Assembly: GCF_005222755.1 (NCBI RefSeq)
Contig: NZ_STGD01000002.1
Location: 186,001-250,000 of the forward strand
Length of the DNA stretch: 64,000 bases
DNA from: Roseomonas sp. HF4
Lineage (GTDB): Bacteria > Pseudomonadota > Alphaproteobacteria > Acetobacterales > Acetobacteraceae
Reading direction: 5' to 3'
Under the pieces are notes generated by a model. The model had not been told where the DNA came from, searched no databases, and worked only from the letters and a program-made list of their open reading frames with translations. Below are positions 10,493 to 18,105 of this stretch, in pieces. A program made the position numbers and the translations under genes. Position 1 is the stretch's first letter. Each line of letters begins with the position of its first letter.

Positions 10493-12859
10493 ATGGCCAC
10501 TGGACCCGCCAACGCCCCGACTGACAAGGATGCCGTCACGACGAGGCCCTATGACGGCGCCGGTCTGCCGATCCACTTCTTCACCATTGTCCTGAATGGC
10601 GAACCGTTCATCCGCTACCACGAGACGATGCTGGCGAAGCTGCCGGCCTGTTGGCACTGGCACATCGTCGAGGGCGTGGCCGCCCTTCGCCATGACACTG
10701 GCTGGAGTGCCGCAGCCGGCGGCCGGATCCTGGACGCCGTTCACCGCGGAGGCCGCAGCATCGATGGCACGAGCGAGTATCTCGACGACCTCGCGCGCCG
10801 CTTCCCGAGCCAGGTGACGATCCACCGCAAGCCGCTCGGCGAGTTCTGGGACGGTAAGCGGGAAATGGTGAACGCCCCCCTCTCCGCCATCGCCAAACCA
10901 TGCCTGTTGTGGCAGGTCGATGCCGACGAACTGTGGACGGTCGACCAGATCGTCGAGATGCACCAGCGCTTCCTCGACGCGCCAGATCGGAGCGCCGCCT
11001 GGTACTGGTGCTGGTTCTTCGTCGCGCCCGACAAGATCGTGAGCACCCGCCGCAACTACGGCGCCAACCCTGCATATGAATGGTATCGCACATGGCGGTT
11101 CCATCCTGGCGATCAGTGGGCGGCGCACGAGCCGCCAACGCTGGTAAGGCCGCGTCCGGAAGGCGGTCAACCGATCGAGGTCGGCACCATGCAGCCCTTC
11201 GACCAGGACGAGACCGAATCCTTCGGCGCCGTCTTTCAGCACTTCGCCTACGTCACGCCTCAGCAGCTCGCCTTCAAGGAATCCTATTATGGCTACGCGG
11301 GCGCCACGGATCGCTGGCGTAGCCTGCTGGCCCACAAGGGACCCGGCTTCGTCGCGGACTACTTCGACTGGGTGAAGGATCGCGCCGTGTTCGACGATGC
11401 GGCCTTCTACCGGATCGAGCCGATTGCGCGCCAGGATGCTGACGGCAGCTGGTCTTTCGCCACCCCCGATGGTGCCAAGGACCGAACGCCCGTCCAGGTC
11501 CGCCCGCGCATCGTGGTCGACGGCATATATTGGCAATACCTCGCCTCGGGCATCGGCAGGGTCTGGCAGACGATGCTGGAAGAATGGGTGAAGGCGGGCC
11601 TCGCCGACCACATCGTTCTGCTCGACCGCGCCGGCACGGCGCCGCGCATCCCGGGCGTCCACATACGCACCATCGCGGCGCACGACTACGGACACTGCGG
11701 CGCGGACAGCCTCTATCTCGAACAAATCTGCCGCGACCTCGGCGCCGACCTCTTCGTATCAACCTACTATTCGACGCCCGCCGAGACGCCCTCCTTCTTC
11801 TTCGGCTACGACATGATTCCCGAAAGGACCGGCGTGGACCTTGCGGAGGAGTGCTGGCAGGAGAAGGCGCGCGCGATCCGCCACGCCAGCGGCCATTCCA
11901 TGATCTCCCGCAGTTCGGCGCGTGACCTGGCGAAGCTGTTCCCCGAGGTGCCGGAACAGGATGTGGCGATCACCTATTGCGGCCTGCCGCCCGGCTTTGC
12001 GCCCGCCACGGAAGCCGACGTGCAGGCGATGCGAAGCGCGCTCGACCTGCCCGGCGCCTACCTGCTGATGGTGGGCGACCGAAGCGGCGCCGGGGGCTAC
12101 AAGAACGGCATCCTCGCCTTCCGCGCCGCCGAGATCGCTGCCCGGCACGGACAGAAGTTCGAGGTCGTCTGCGTCGGCGGCTTGGCCGACATCGAGCCCG
12201 CCTTCCGCGCCGCTGCGCCGTCGGTGCGCATGCGCCGCGTGAAGGCCGACGACGCGACGCTGCGCGCGCTCTACGCGGGCGCGCATGCGCTTCTCTATCC
12301 CTCGCGCTACGAGGGCTTCGGCATGCCGGTGCTGGAGGCCATGGCCTGTGGCTGCCCCGTCGTCACCTGCCCGAACTCGTCGCTGATCGAGGTCGGCGGC
12401 GATGCGGCGATCTTCGTCGGGCCCGATGATGCCGAGGCGGCGGCCGCCGCGATCGGATCCCTCGCCGACCCGGCCGAGCGCGCGCGCCGCGTCGCCGCCG
12501 GGCTCGCCCAGGCGGCGCGCTTCAGCACCGCAGGGCTGGCCGACGCGGCCATGGCCGCCTTCCGTGCCGCGATCACGGCGCTGGACGCCGGCGAACGTCC
12601 CCGCCCCGGCTCCGGCTGGCGGCAATTCCGGACCTACCAAGCCGGCATCCAGGCCTGGCTGCAGGAGCGGCCGGATCTCGCGCGGGACGCGCTCGCGAGC
12701 GTCGGCGGCGCCTCCGGGCCGGCCGCGCCCGCGCGGCCATCCGGCGAGTTGCTGCGCGCCCTGGCCGAGATCGACGCCATGAAGAACAGCCCCTTCTGGC
12801 GGCTGCGCGGCCAGGTGATCGGCCTGCTGCGCCGGCTCGGCGTGCGCCATCGTGGCTAG
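10493..12859 (+). CDS. Large bifunctional glycosyltransferase (GT2-like plus GT4)
   Basis: A 788-residue protein. The N-terminal 330 residues look like a GT-A-type domain with an acidic QVDADELWT motif near residue 145 and an aromatic, His-rich segment after it. Residues about 350–720 form a GT4 domain: [15 protein letters not shown] at its N-lobe and [18 protein letters not shown] with [13 protein letters not shown] at the donor site. The C-terminus has a helix resembling other glycan-polymerising enzymes ([16 protein letters not shown]). The ATG at 10493 follows GGAG with a 6-base gap, so it is preferred to the upstream in-frame start at 10469. Probably acts after the fusion gene at 8400. 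Confidence 0.85.
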   Translation: MATGPANAPTDKDAVTTRPYDGAGLPIHFFTIVLNGEPFIRYHETMLAKLPACWHWHIVEGVAALRHDTGWSAAAGGRILDAVHRGGRSIDGTSEYLDDLARRFPSQVTIHRKPLGEFWDGKREMVNAPLSAIAKPCLLWQVDADELWTVDQIVEMHQRFLDAPDRSAAWYWCWFFVAPDKIVSTRRNYGANPAYEWYRTWRFHPGDQWAAHEPPTLVRPRPEGGQPIEVGTMQPFDQDETESFGAVFQHFAYVTPQQLAFKESYYGYAGATDRWRSLLAHKGPGFVADYFDWVKDRAVFDDAAFYRIEPIARQDADGSWSFATPDGAKDRTPVQVRPRIVVDGIYWQYLASGIGRVWQTMLEEWVKAGLADHIVLLDRAGTAPRIPGVHIRTIAAHDYGHCGADSLYLEQICRDLGADLFVSTYYSTPAETPSFFFGYDMIPERTGVDLAEECWQEKARAIRHASGHSMISRSSARDLAKLFPEVPEQDVAITYCGLPPGFAPATEADVQAMRSALDLPGAYLLMVGDRSGAGGYKNGILAFRAAEIAARHGQKFEVVCVGGLADIEPAFRAAAPSVRMRRVKADDATLRALYAGAHALLYPSRYEGFGMPVLEAMACGCPVVTCPNSSLIEVGGDAAIFVGPDDAEAAAAAIGSLADPAERARRVAAGLAQAARFSTAGLADAAMAAFRAAITALDAGERPRPGSGWRQFRTYQAGIQAWLQERPDLARDALASVGGASGPAAPARPSGELLRALAEIDAMKNSPFWRLRGQVIGLLRRLGVRHRG

Positions 12860-12879
12860 GCGCGCCGCCGCGCCCGCGC

Positions 12880-12901
12880 GCCGCCGCGGCTGAGCGGCGG
12901 C
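12880..12901. other. GC hairpin directly before a glycosyltransferase start
   Basis: Eight perfectly paired bases (12880–12887 with 12894–12901) enclose a GGCTGA loop. The structure ends six bases before the ATG at 12908, which lacks a recognisable Shine-Dalgarno sequence. It could terminate some transcripts from the preceding gene or mask initiation. No T-run follows. Confidence 0.4.
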
Positions 12902-12907
12902 CCGGGC

Positions 12908-14077
12908 ATGCGCATCCTGCTGTGGTACTGGGGACGCAAGGGCGCTGGCGGCCAGATCACGCTGTCCCTCGCGCGCGCCCTGGCGGCCCGCTCCGACGTG
13001 GACGTCGCCCTGTCCGTCTCGGCGCAGGCCGACCTCATCGAGGATTTCCGGCGCCTCGGCCTGCCGATGGACGCGGTGCCGACCTATTCCAGCGCGGCCG
13101 GCTTCGCGCTGGGCTGCCTGCGGGTGCCTTGGCTGGCGCGCCGGCTGCGGCGACAGGCGCAGGACTTCGGTGCGGATGCGATCGTCTCGGTCATGACGCA
13201 TCTCTGGACGCCTCTGGTGGCGCCCGGCCTCGCCCGGGCGGGCCTCGCCTTCGTACCGATCGTCCATGATGCGGAGCCGCACCCCGGCGACCCCGCCGTC
13301 CTGTGGGGCCCGCGTTTCCGGCGCGAGGTCGGCTCGGCGCGCTGCGCGATCGCGCTTTCCGAAAGCGTGGCCGCGGCGGTGGGCGCGCGCTTTCCACGCC
13401 TGCCGGTGCATCGGCTGACGCTCGGCTCGCCGCTGCAGGTGGCGGCGCCGGACGGGCCGCGGCCTGGTGCGCGCTCCGGTGAGGTCCGCTTCGCGATGCT
13501 CGGGCGCCTGCGTCCCTACAAGGGGCTGGACCTGCTGCGGGACGCCTGGCGACTGCTCCAGCCGCGCCATCCGGAGGCACGGCTGCTCGTGGCCGGCCAG
13601 GGCGATCTCGAGCGGCTTGCCCCCGGCCTTTCCGGGCTGCCCGGGGTCGAGGTGAGGTCACGTTGGCTCACCGAGGAGGAGCTTCCGCAACTCATCGCCG
13701 CGTCCGATGCCGTGGTGCTGCCCTATACGGAGGCGAGCCAGAGCGGCGTCGCCCCGGTCGCGCACGCCATGGGCGTGCCCGTCGTCGTGACCCCGGTCGG
13801 CGGATTGGTCGAGCAGGTCCGCGACGACATCGACGGCCTGGTCGCGCGGCACATGACACCCGCGGCCCTGGCCGATGCCCTGGGCGCGATGTGCGACCCC
13901 GCGCGGCGCGAACGCCTCGCGGCGGGTGCGCTGGACAGCGGACGGCGGCTGCGCGATTGGGATGGTATAGCCGACGCCCTCGTTCGCATCCTGGCCTCCC
14001 CCGACGGACGGGTGCCGGCCGGAATCGAGCGTGACCGCAGCGAAAAGGAAGTTCCGTGCCGCGAGGGATCGACATGA
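12908..14077 (+). CDS. Family 4 glycosyltransferase
   Basis: A 389-residue GT-B enzyme. GAGGQITLSLARAL at the N-terminus resembles the donor-lobe Gly loop; LGRLRPYKGLDLL near residue 195 and ASQSGVAPVAHAMGVP with VTPVGGLVEQV near 280–305 form the retaining GT4 donor site. It would add a sugar from an NDP-sugar to the same glycan as its neighbours. The start follows a stable hairpin and has no visible Shine-Dalgarno. The C-terminal 25 residues are charged and poorly conserved-looking. The dehydratase-like gene begins 28 bases downstream. Confidence 0.88.
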   Translation: MRILLWYWGRKGAGGQITLSLARALAARSDVDVALSVSAQADLIEDFRRLGLPMDAVPTYSSAAGFALGCLRVPWLARRLRRQAQDFGADAIVSVMTHLWTPLVAPGLARAGLAFVPIVHDAEPHPGDPAVLWGPRFRREVGSARCAIALSESVAAAVGARFPRLPVHRLTLGSPLQVAAPDGPRPGARSGEVRFAMLGRLRPYKGLDLLRDAWRLLQPRHPEARLLVAGQGDLERLAPGLSGLPGVEVRSRWLTEEELPQLIAASDAVVLPYTEASQSGVAPVAHAMGVPVVVTPVGGLVEQVRDDIDGLVARHMTPAALADALGAMCDPARRERLAAGALDSGRRLRDWDGIADALVRILASPDGRVPAGIERDRSEKEVPCREGST

Positions 14078-14105
14078 GGGCCGCAGCCGCCGGAACCCGC
14101 GCGCC

Positions 14106-15086
14106 ATGAAGCGCGCGCTGATCACGGGCGTGACCGGCCAGGACGGCGCCTACCTCGCCGCCCTGCTGCTCTCGAAGGGCTACGAGGTGCATGGGCTGCT
14201 GCACCGGCACGGCGGGTCCGAGGCCGTGGCCGAGCGCCTCCACCGGCTGGGCTGCAACGGCACGGTGCAGATGGTCGACGGCAACCTGATCGACCTCTCC
14301 TCCCTGATCCGCCTGTTGCAGAAGGTCGAGCCGGACGAGATCTACAACCTCGCGGCGCAATCCTTCGTGCGGATGTCCTGGGACCAGCCGCTGCTGACGG
14401 CGCATGTCACCGCGCTCGGCACGGGCAATCTGCTGGAGGCGGTGCGCATCGCGGCGCCGCGGGCGCGCTTCTTCCAGGCCGGGTCGAGCGAGATGTTCGG
14501 CCGCGCCGAAGGCCGCGCGCAAAGCGAAGCCTCCAATTTCCACCCGCGCAGCCCCTATGCCTCGGCCAAGGTCTTCGCGCATTGCCTGGTCGGGAACTAC
14601 CGCGACGCCTTCGGGCTGTTTGCCTGCAACGGCATCATGTTCAACCACGATAGCCCACTGCGCGGCGTCGAATTCGTGCTGCGCAAGATCACCGACGGGG
14701 CGGCGCGGATCAGCCTCGGCCTCGCGAAGGACCTCTCGCTCGGCAACCTCGAGGCGCGGCGCGACTTCGGCCATTCCCGCGACTATGTCCGCGCCATGTG
14801 GCTGATGCTGCAACAGGAGACCGCCGACGACTACGTGGTCGCGACCGGCCGCGCGGCCTCGATCCGCGATCTCTGCCGCATCGCCTTCGGCCATGTCGGC
14901 CTCGACTACGAGGCGCATGTCAGGGTCGACCCGGCCTTCCTGCGGCCCGCCGATGTCGACGTCACGCTGGGCGATCCGACCCGCGCGCGCGAACGCCTGG
15001 GCTGGGAGCCCGAGACCAGCCTGGAGGCCATGATCGCCGAGATGGTGGACGCCGACCTCGCACGCTGGCGGGCGCGGGCAGGCTGA
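14106..15086 (+). CDS. GDP-mannose 4,6-dehydratase-like SDR (second, shorter copy)
   Basis: A 326-residue extended SDR: LITGVTGQDGAYLAALLL, SSEMFG, Tyr-x3-Lys in YASAKVF, FNHDSPLRG and GWEPETSLE. It belongs to the Gmd/Rmd group but is shorter than, and clearly divergent from, gmd at 5440–6525 (FNHESPRRG there). It may be a true second dehydratase or a GDP-6-deoxy-sugar-modifying relative; the sequence alone does not decide. The ATG at 14106 is where homology begins; the frame is open further upstream. It is the intact parent type of the pseudogene at 6741–7169 and ends the plus-strand sugar block. Confidence 0.85.
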   Translation: MKRALITGVTGQDGAYLAALLLSKGYEVHGLLHRHGGSEAVAERLHRLGCNGTVQMVDGNLIDLSSLIRLLQKVEPDEIYNLAAQSFVRMSWDQPLLTAHVTALGTGNLLEAVRIAAPRARFFQAGSSEMFGRAEGRAQSEASNFHPRSPYASAKVFAHCLVGNYRDAFGLFACNGIMFNHDSPLRGVEFVLRKITDGAARISLGLAKDLSLGNLEARRDFGHSRDYVRAMWLMLQQETADDYVVATGRAASIRDLCRIAFGHVGLDYEAHVRVDPAFLRPADVDVTLGDPTRARERLGWEPETSLEAMIAEMVDADLARWRARAG

Positions 15087-15110
15087 GCCTCGACGGTCCC
15101 GGGCGACCCG

Positions 15111-15146
15111 GCGGGCGCCGGCCTTTTCCCTCGCCGCGGCGCCCGC
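15111..15146 (+). terminator. Hairpin terminator candidate after the sugar cluster
   Basis: GCGGGCGCC (15111–15119) pairs with GGCGCCCGC (15138–15146), extended by one inner G-C pair; the loop holds TTTTCCC. It lies 25 bases after the dehydratase-like stop. There is no downstream T-run, so intrinsic termination is not assured. Confidence 0.45.
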
Positions 15147-15284
15147 GCCAAATTTCCGGTTCCAAAGTCCTGCGGCTTGTCGGATGGTCCGCGGCATGAG
15201 TCTATCAACCCACACGCGAAATCTACCCTGGGGGCGTCCGGTCGCCGTCAGGATGCATGGCCGGTCCCCGAGGGCAGTCGCAGC

Positions 15285-16184
15285 ATGAGCCTCCTCGGCA
15301 AGCTTCATGTCCTGCTGAGCCTGGGCGTGCTGGTCGCTTCGCTGGGCGCGGCCGGGGCCGGGGCGTTCGCGGCCTGGACGTGGCGGCATCACAAGGGCCG
15401 CTTCATGATCGCGACGCTCAGCGCCGCGGCCGCGCTCGTCACGGCCGCGGCCTCGGCGACCGCGCTGACAGCCAGCGGAGCGCCGGGGTGGTCCGGCTGG
15501 CTCCGGCTGCTGCCCGACGCGATGCTCCCGGCGCTGCTCGCGATCCTGCTGCGGGAATTCGCGCAGCGGGATGCCGCCGCACGCCGCGCCGCCGCCGTGG
15601 CGCCGATCCATGCCGCCACCGGCCTGCCCAACCGCGCCGCGCTGCATGCGCTGGCGCTGCCGGCCCTGGCGCGCGCCCGGCGGGAAGGCGGGGAGGCGAA
15701 CATCGTCGCCGCTGCGCTCGACGACCTGCCGGGAATAGAGGCCGCCCGCGGCCCCGCCGCGGCGCGGGAGGCGCTGCACGACTTCGCCGTGGTGCTGCGC
15801 GACACGATGCGCGCGGGCGACATCGCCGGCCATCTCGGCCCGTCGGTGCTCGGCGTGATGCTGCACGGCGCAGACCCCGCCGGCGCCGCGATCTTCGCTG
15901 CACGGCTGCGCAAGCAGGCTTCGGAACGGCTCAGCCACCCCGCGATGGACGGTCGGCGCCTGCGCCTGACCATCGGCATCGCCCAGGTCGGCGGTGGCAC
16001 CGGCGTGCTCGCGCTGGACGAGGCCTTCGCCGCAGCGGAGACGGCGGTCGCGACCGCGCAGTCCGATGGCGGGGACCGCGTGGTCACCGCCGCACCACCG
16101 CCGCCGCGCTCGGCCGACCTTCCGTCCCGGGCCACGGCCGGCGCCCCGGCCGAAGGAGGCGACGGCGCCGCGCAGGTGGTCTAG
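15285..16184 (+). CDS. Membrane-anchored protein with a degenerate GGDEF domain
   Basis: A 299-residue protein. Residues 1–90 hold about three hydrophobic segments. Residues 108–265 follow the GGDEF fold: ATGLPNRAAL at the start, an AGDIAGHLG helix-turn, and a late LRLTIGIAQVGG strand. The signature itself is lost: the GGDEF position reads GPSVL (185–189). It cannot be a diguanylate cyclase by known chemistry; it may bind GTP or c-di-GMP, or act as a scaffold. The ORF opens upstream at 15177, but MSLLGKLHV at 15285 begins the first membrane helix. The last 35 residues are disordered and Ala/Pro-rich. Confidence 0.75.
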   Translation: MSLLGKLHVLLSLGVLVASLGAAGAGAFAAWTWRHHKGRFMIATLSAAAALVTAAASATALTASGAPGWSGWLRLLPDAMLPALLAILLREFAQRDAAARRAAAVAPIHAATGLPNRAALHALALPALARARREGGEANIVAAALDDLPGIEAARGPAAAREALHDFAVVLRDTMRAGDIAGHLGPSVLGVMLHGADPAGAAIFAARLRKQASERLSHPAMDGRRLRLTIGIAQVGGGTGVLALDEAFAAAETAVATAQSDGGDRVVTAAPPPPRSADLPSRATAGAPAEGGDGAAQVV

Positions 16185-16193
16185 GCTGGTAGC

Positions 16194-16853
16194 GTGAACC
16201 TGCTCGCCCCACCGCGCGCCAGGCTGCGGATCGAGGTCGTCTACGACCTGGTCTGCCCGTGGTGCTACCTCGGCACGCGACGCCTGCGCCGCGCGCTCCG
16301 CGCAAGGCCCGATGTGCTGGCCGAGATCCTCTGGCGGCCCTTCCTGCTGAACCCCGACATCCCGCTCTCGGGCATGCCGCGCCAGGAATTCCTGACGCGG
16401 AAGTTCGGCGGCGAGGAACGCGCGCGCCGCCTGCATGCAACGATCGCGGAACTCGGCCAGGCCGAGGGCGTGCCCTTCCGCTTCGAGCGCATCCTGCGCA
16501 TGCCATCCAGCCTCGACGCCCATCGCCTGGTGCGCTTTGCGGCCCGCGAGGGCGTGGCCGACGCCATGGTGGATGCGCTGTTCCACGGCTATTTCGCCGA
16601 GGGCGCCGACCTCGGGCACATCGACACGCTGGTGCGCCTCGCGCAGGGGATCGGGCTCGACCGCGCCGCGACCCATCGCTTCCTCGATTCGGCGGCGGAG
16701 GCGGATGCCGTGCACGCGGAGAACCTTCGCGCCCATCGGCTCGGCATCAACGGCGTGCCCTGTTTCGTGATCGGCGGACGCCATGCGATCGCGGGCGCGC
16801 AGGAGCCCGAAGTGCTCGAGCGCCTGCTCGATGTCGCGCTGGTGGAAGGCTGA
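16194..16853 (+). CDS. DsbA-family (FrnE-like) thioredoxin-fold oxidoreductase
   Basis: A 219-residue cytoplasmic thioredoxin-fold protein with GTG start and no signal peptide. The CPWC motif is at residues 21–24 and the cis-proline region is INGVPCFVIGG near residue 185. The helical insert between them is typical of the FrnE/2-hydroxychromene-2-carboxylate-isomerase branch of DsbA proteins. It may act on dithiols or glutathione conjugates; the substrate is unknown. It starts nine bases after the preceding gene. Confidence 0.87.
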   Translation: MNLLAPPRARLRIEVVYDLVCPWCYLGTRRLRRALRARPDVLAEILWRPFLLNPDIPLSGMPRQEFLTRKFGGEERARRLHATIAELGQAEGVPFRFERILRMPSSLDAHRLVRFAAREGVADAMVDALFHGYFAEGADLGHIDTLVRLAQGIGLDRAATHRFLDSAAEADAVHAENLRAHRLGINGVPCFVIGGRHAIAGAQEPEVLERLLDVALVEG

Positions 16854-16864
16854 TCCGCGGGGCC

Positions 16865-16893
16865 TTGCGCGCCGCGTCGACCGCGTCTAGAGA
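16865..16893 (+). promoter_or_regulatory. Possible sigma-70-type promoter of tRNA-Val
   Basis: TTGCGC at 16865–16870 and TAGAGA at 16888–16893 are 17 bases apart and end about 21 bases before the mature tRNA. The match is partial and by eye. Confidence 0.3.
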
Positions 16894-16914
16894 GGCGGCC
16901 CCGCCGGGTTCGGG

Positions 16915-16990
16915 GGGCGCATAGCTCAGTGGTATGAGCGCCTGCTTGACACGCAGGAGGTCCGTGGTTCGATCCCACGTGCGCCCACCA
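16915..16990 (+). tRNA. tRNA-Val (anticodon GAC)
   Basis: A 76-base cloverleaf with encoded CCA. Acceptor GGGCGCA (16915–16921) pairs with TGCGCCC (16980–16986); the D-arm has AGCTCAGTGGTATGAGC; the anticodon stem CCTGC/GCAGG encloses TTGACAC with anticodon GAC; the T-arm is GTGG-TTCGATC-CCAC. The discriminator base is A. No integrase or partial tRNA repeat is seen nearby, so there is no sign that it serves as an attachment site. Confidence 0.97.
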
Positions 16991-17168
16991 TCCCCCTCGA
17001 CATGACGCGTGGCTGACACGTCCGAAGCGGCGCGCTGCTTCGCGACAGATGGTCTTTCGACCGTCGTTAACCTTCGGTGAGATTGTCCTGCCCGTAACGT
17101 CAGCGACACCCCTCCGCGCGCTCGGCGGGTGCCGAACGCGCGGGGCCGGCGGCATCATGCCCGCACGG

Positions 17169-17204
17169 CGCGCGGGGGCGGCCATGGGGCCGCCTGGCCG
17201 CGCG
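17169..17204 (-). terminator. Two-part GC hairpin after the outer-membrane protein gene
   Basis: Outer CGCGCG/CGCGCG (17169–17174 with 17199–17204) and inner GGCGGC/GCCGCC (17177–17182 with 17189–17194) pair around a CATGGG-like loop. It begins six bases beyond the stop of the minus-strand gene at 17210. There is no T-run. The rest of 16991–17168 shows no gene. Confidence 0.35.
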
Positions 17205-17209
17205 ACGGC

Positions 17210-17986
17210 TCAGAAGCGGTAGCGGAAGCCCAGGACGAAGCTGTTCGCGCCCTCGTAGACGCCGTTGTAGGTGCCGAAGATCCCGCTGCGATGCATGTAG
17301 CGGAACGCAACTTCGTACTGCGGGTAGTCGGGCAGCGCGACGGTCAGTTCCGGCGAGAAGTAGTTCAGCCAGTTGGACTGGTTCGGCTCGGGCCGGAGGT
17401 CGGTGCCGCGCTCGACCTGCGGCAGGCGCGTCACGTAGTCAGGACCCATCGAGAAACCGAGGGTCGTGTAGACGTAGTCGGTCCAGGGGAAGCCGTCGTA
17501 GCGGAGATAGGCCGCGGCCCAGAATTCGCCGCCCTCGGTCTGGCCGAAGCGATAGAGGCCGCCGGCTTCGAGGTCGAACATGAAGAAGCGCCAGAAGCGC
17601 GCCACGCGGTACTGCAGCGCGCCGCCCACGATCGTGTCGTCGCCCCAGGAGCCGGACCACGGCGCGACCACGAGGTCGCGCAGCTTGCCGTCCGCGACCG
17701 AGGAGCCGAGGAACAGCGTGCCCGACCAGCGCCGGGCATCGGCCAGCGCGCGCGCGCGGTCGCCGGGCGAAAGGCCCGAGAGGTCGGGCGTGGCGACGAC
17801 CGTCATCGGTGCGGCGGGCGCCGCGACCTGGGCGGGCACCGGGGCGGGCTCGGACGCCGCCGCAGCCGGCAGGGCCTGCGCGCGGGGCACGGTCCGGCGT
17901 TCCGGGGCCGGTCCGCCGGCCACGAGCAGGAAGGCAGCGGCCGCCACGGATGCGAGGCGGGCCGCCGGGGGGATTGCGAAGGTCAT
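17210..17986 (-). CDS. Secreted beta-barrel outer-membrane protein, possibly PagL-like
   Basis: A 258-residue protein with an N-terminal signal-type hydrophobic segment (SVAAAAFLLVAGG), then an Ala/Pro linker to about residue 60. The rest alternates polar and aromatic residues and ends in GFRYRF, a C-terminal phenylalanine strand typical of outer-membrane barrels. Near the end, MHRSGIFG followed by an acidic Glu eleven residues after the Ser recalls the His-x-Ser...Glu triad of lipid A 3-O-deacylase PagL. The barrel call is firm; the enzyme call is tentative. ATG at 17986 has GAGGT eight bases upstream. Confidence 0.7.
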   Translation of the reverse strand: MTFAIPPAARLASVAAAAFLLVAGGPAPERRTVPRAQALPAAAASEPAPVPAQVAAPAAPMTVVATPDLSGLSPGDRARALADARRWSGTLFLGSSVADGKLRDLVVAPWSGSWGDDTIVGGALQYRVARFWRFFMFDLEAGGLYRFGQTEGGEFWAAAYLRYDGFPWTDYVYTTLGFSMGPDYVTRLPQVERGTDLRPEPNQSNWLNYFSPELTVALPDYPQYEVAFRYMHRSGIFGTYNGVYEGANSFVLGFRYRF

Positions 17987-18105
17987 GCGCACGCACCTCG
18001 GACGGAACGACCATCCGCTTAGGGCCGCGCAGGCGCGCTGGCAACCGGCGGCCCGCCGACGGGGCCATCCGCGCAATCCGTCAGGCCCGTTTGCTGGCGC
18101 GGCCT

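Noticed and set aside
13692-16784. Minus-strand open frame of 1030 codons
   Set aside because: It runs antisense through GT4, the dehydratase, the GGDEF-like protein and the DsbA gene. Its Arg/Ala/His-rich composition is typical of shadow frames in GC-rich DNA.
16915-16990. tRNA-Val as an integration site of a genomic island
   Set aside because: No integrase, no direct repeat of the tRNA 3' end and only ordinary genes beside it.
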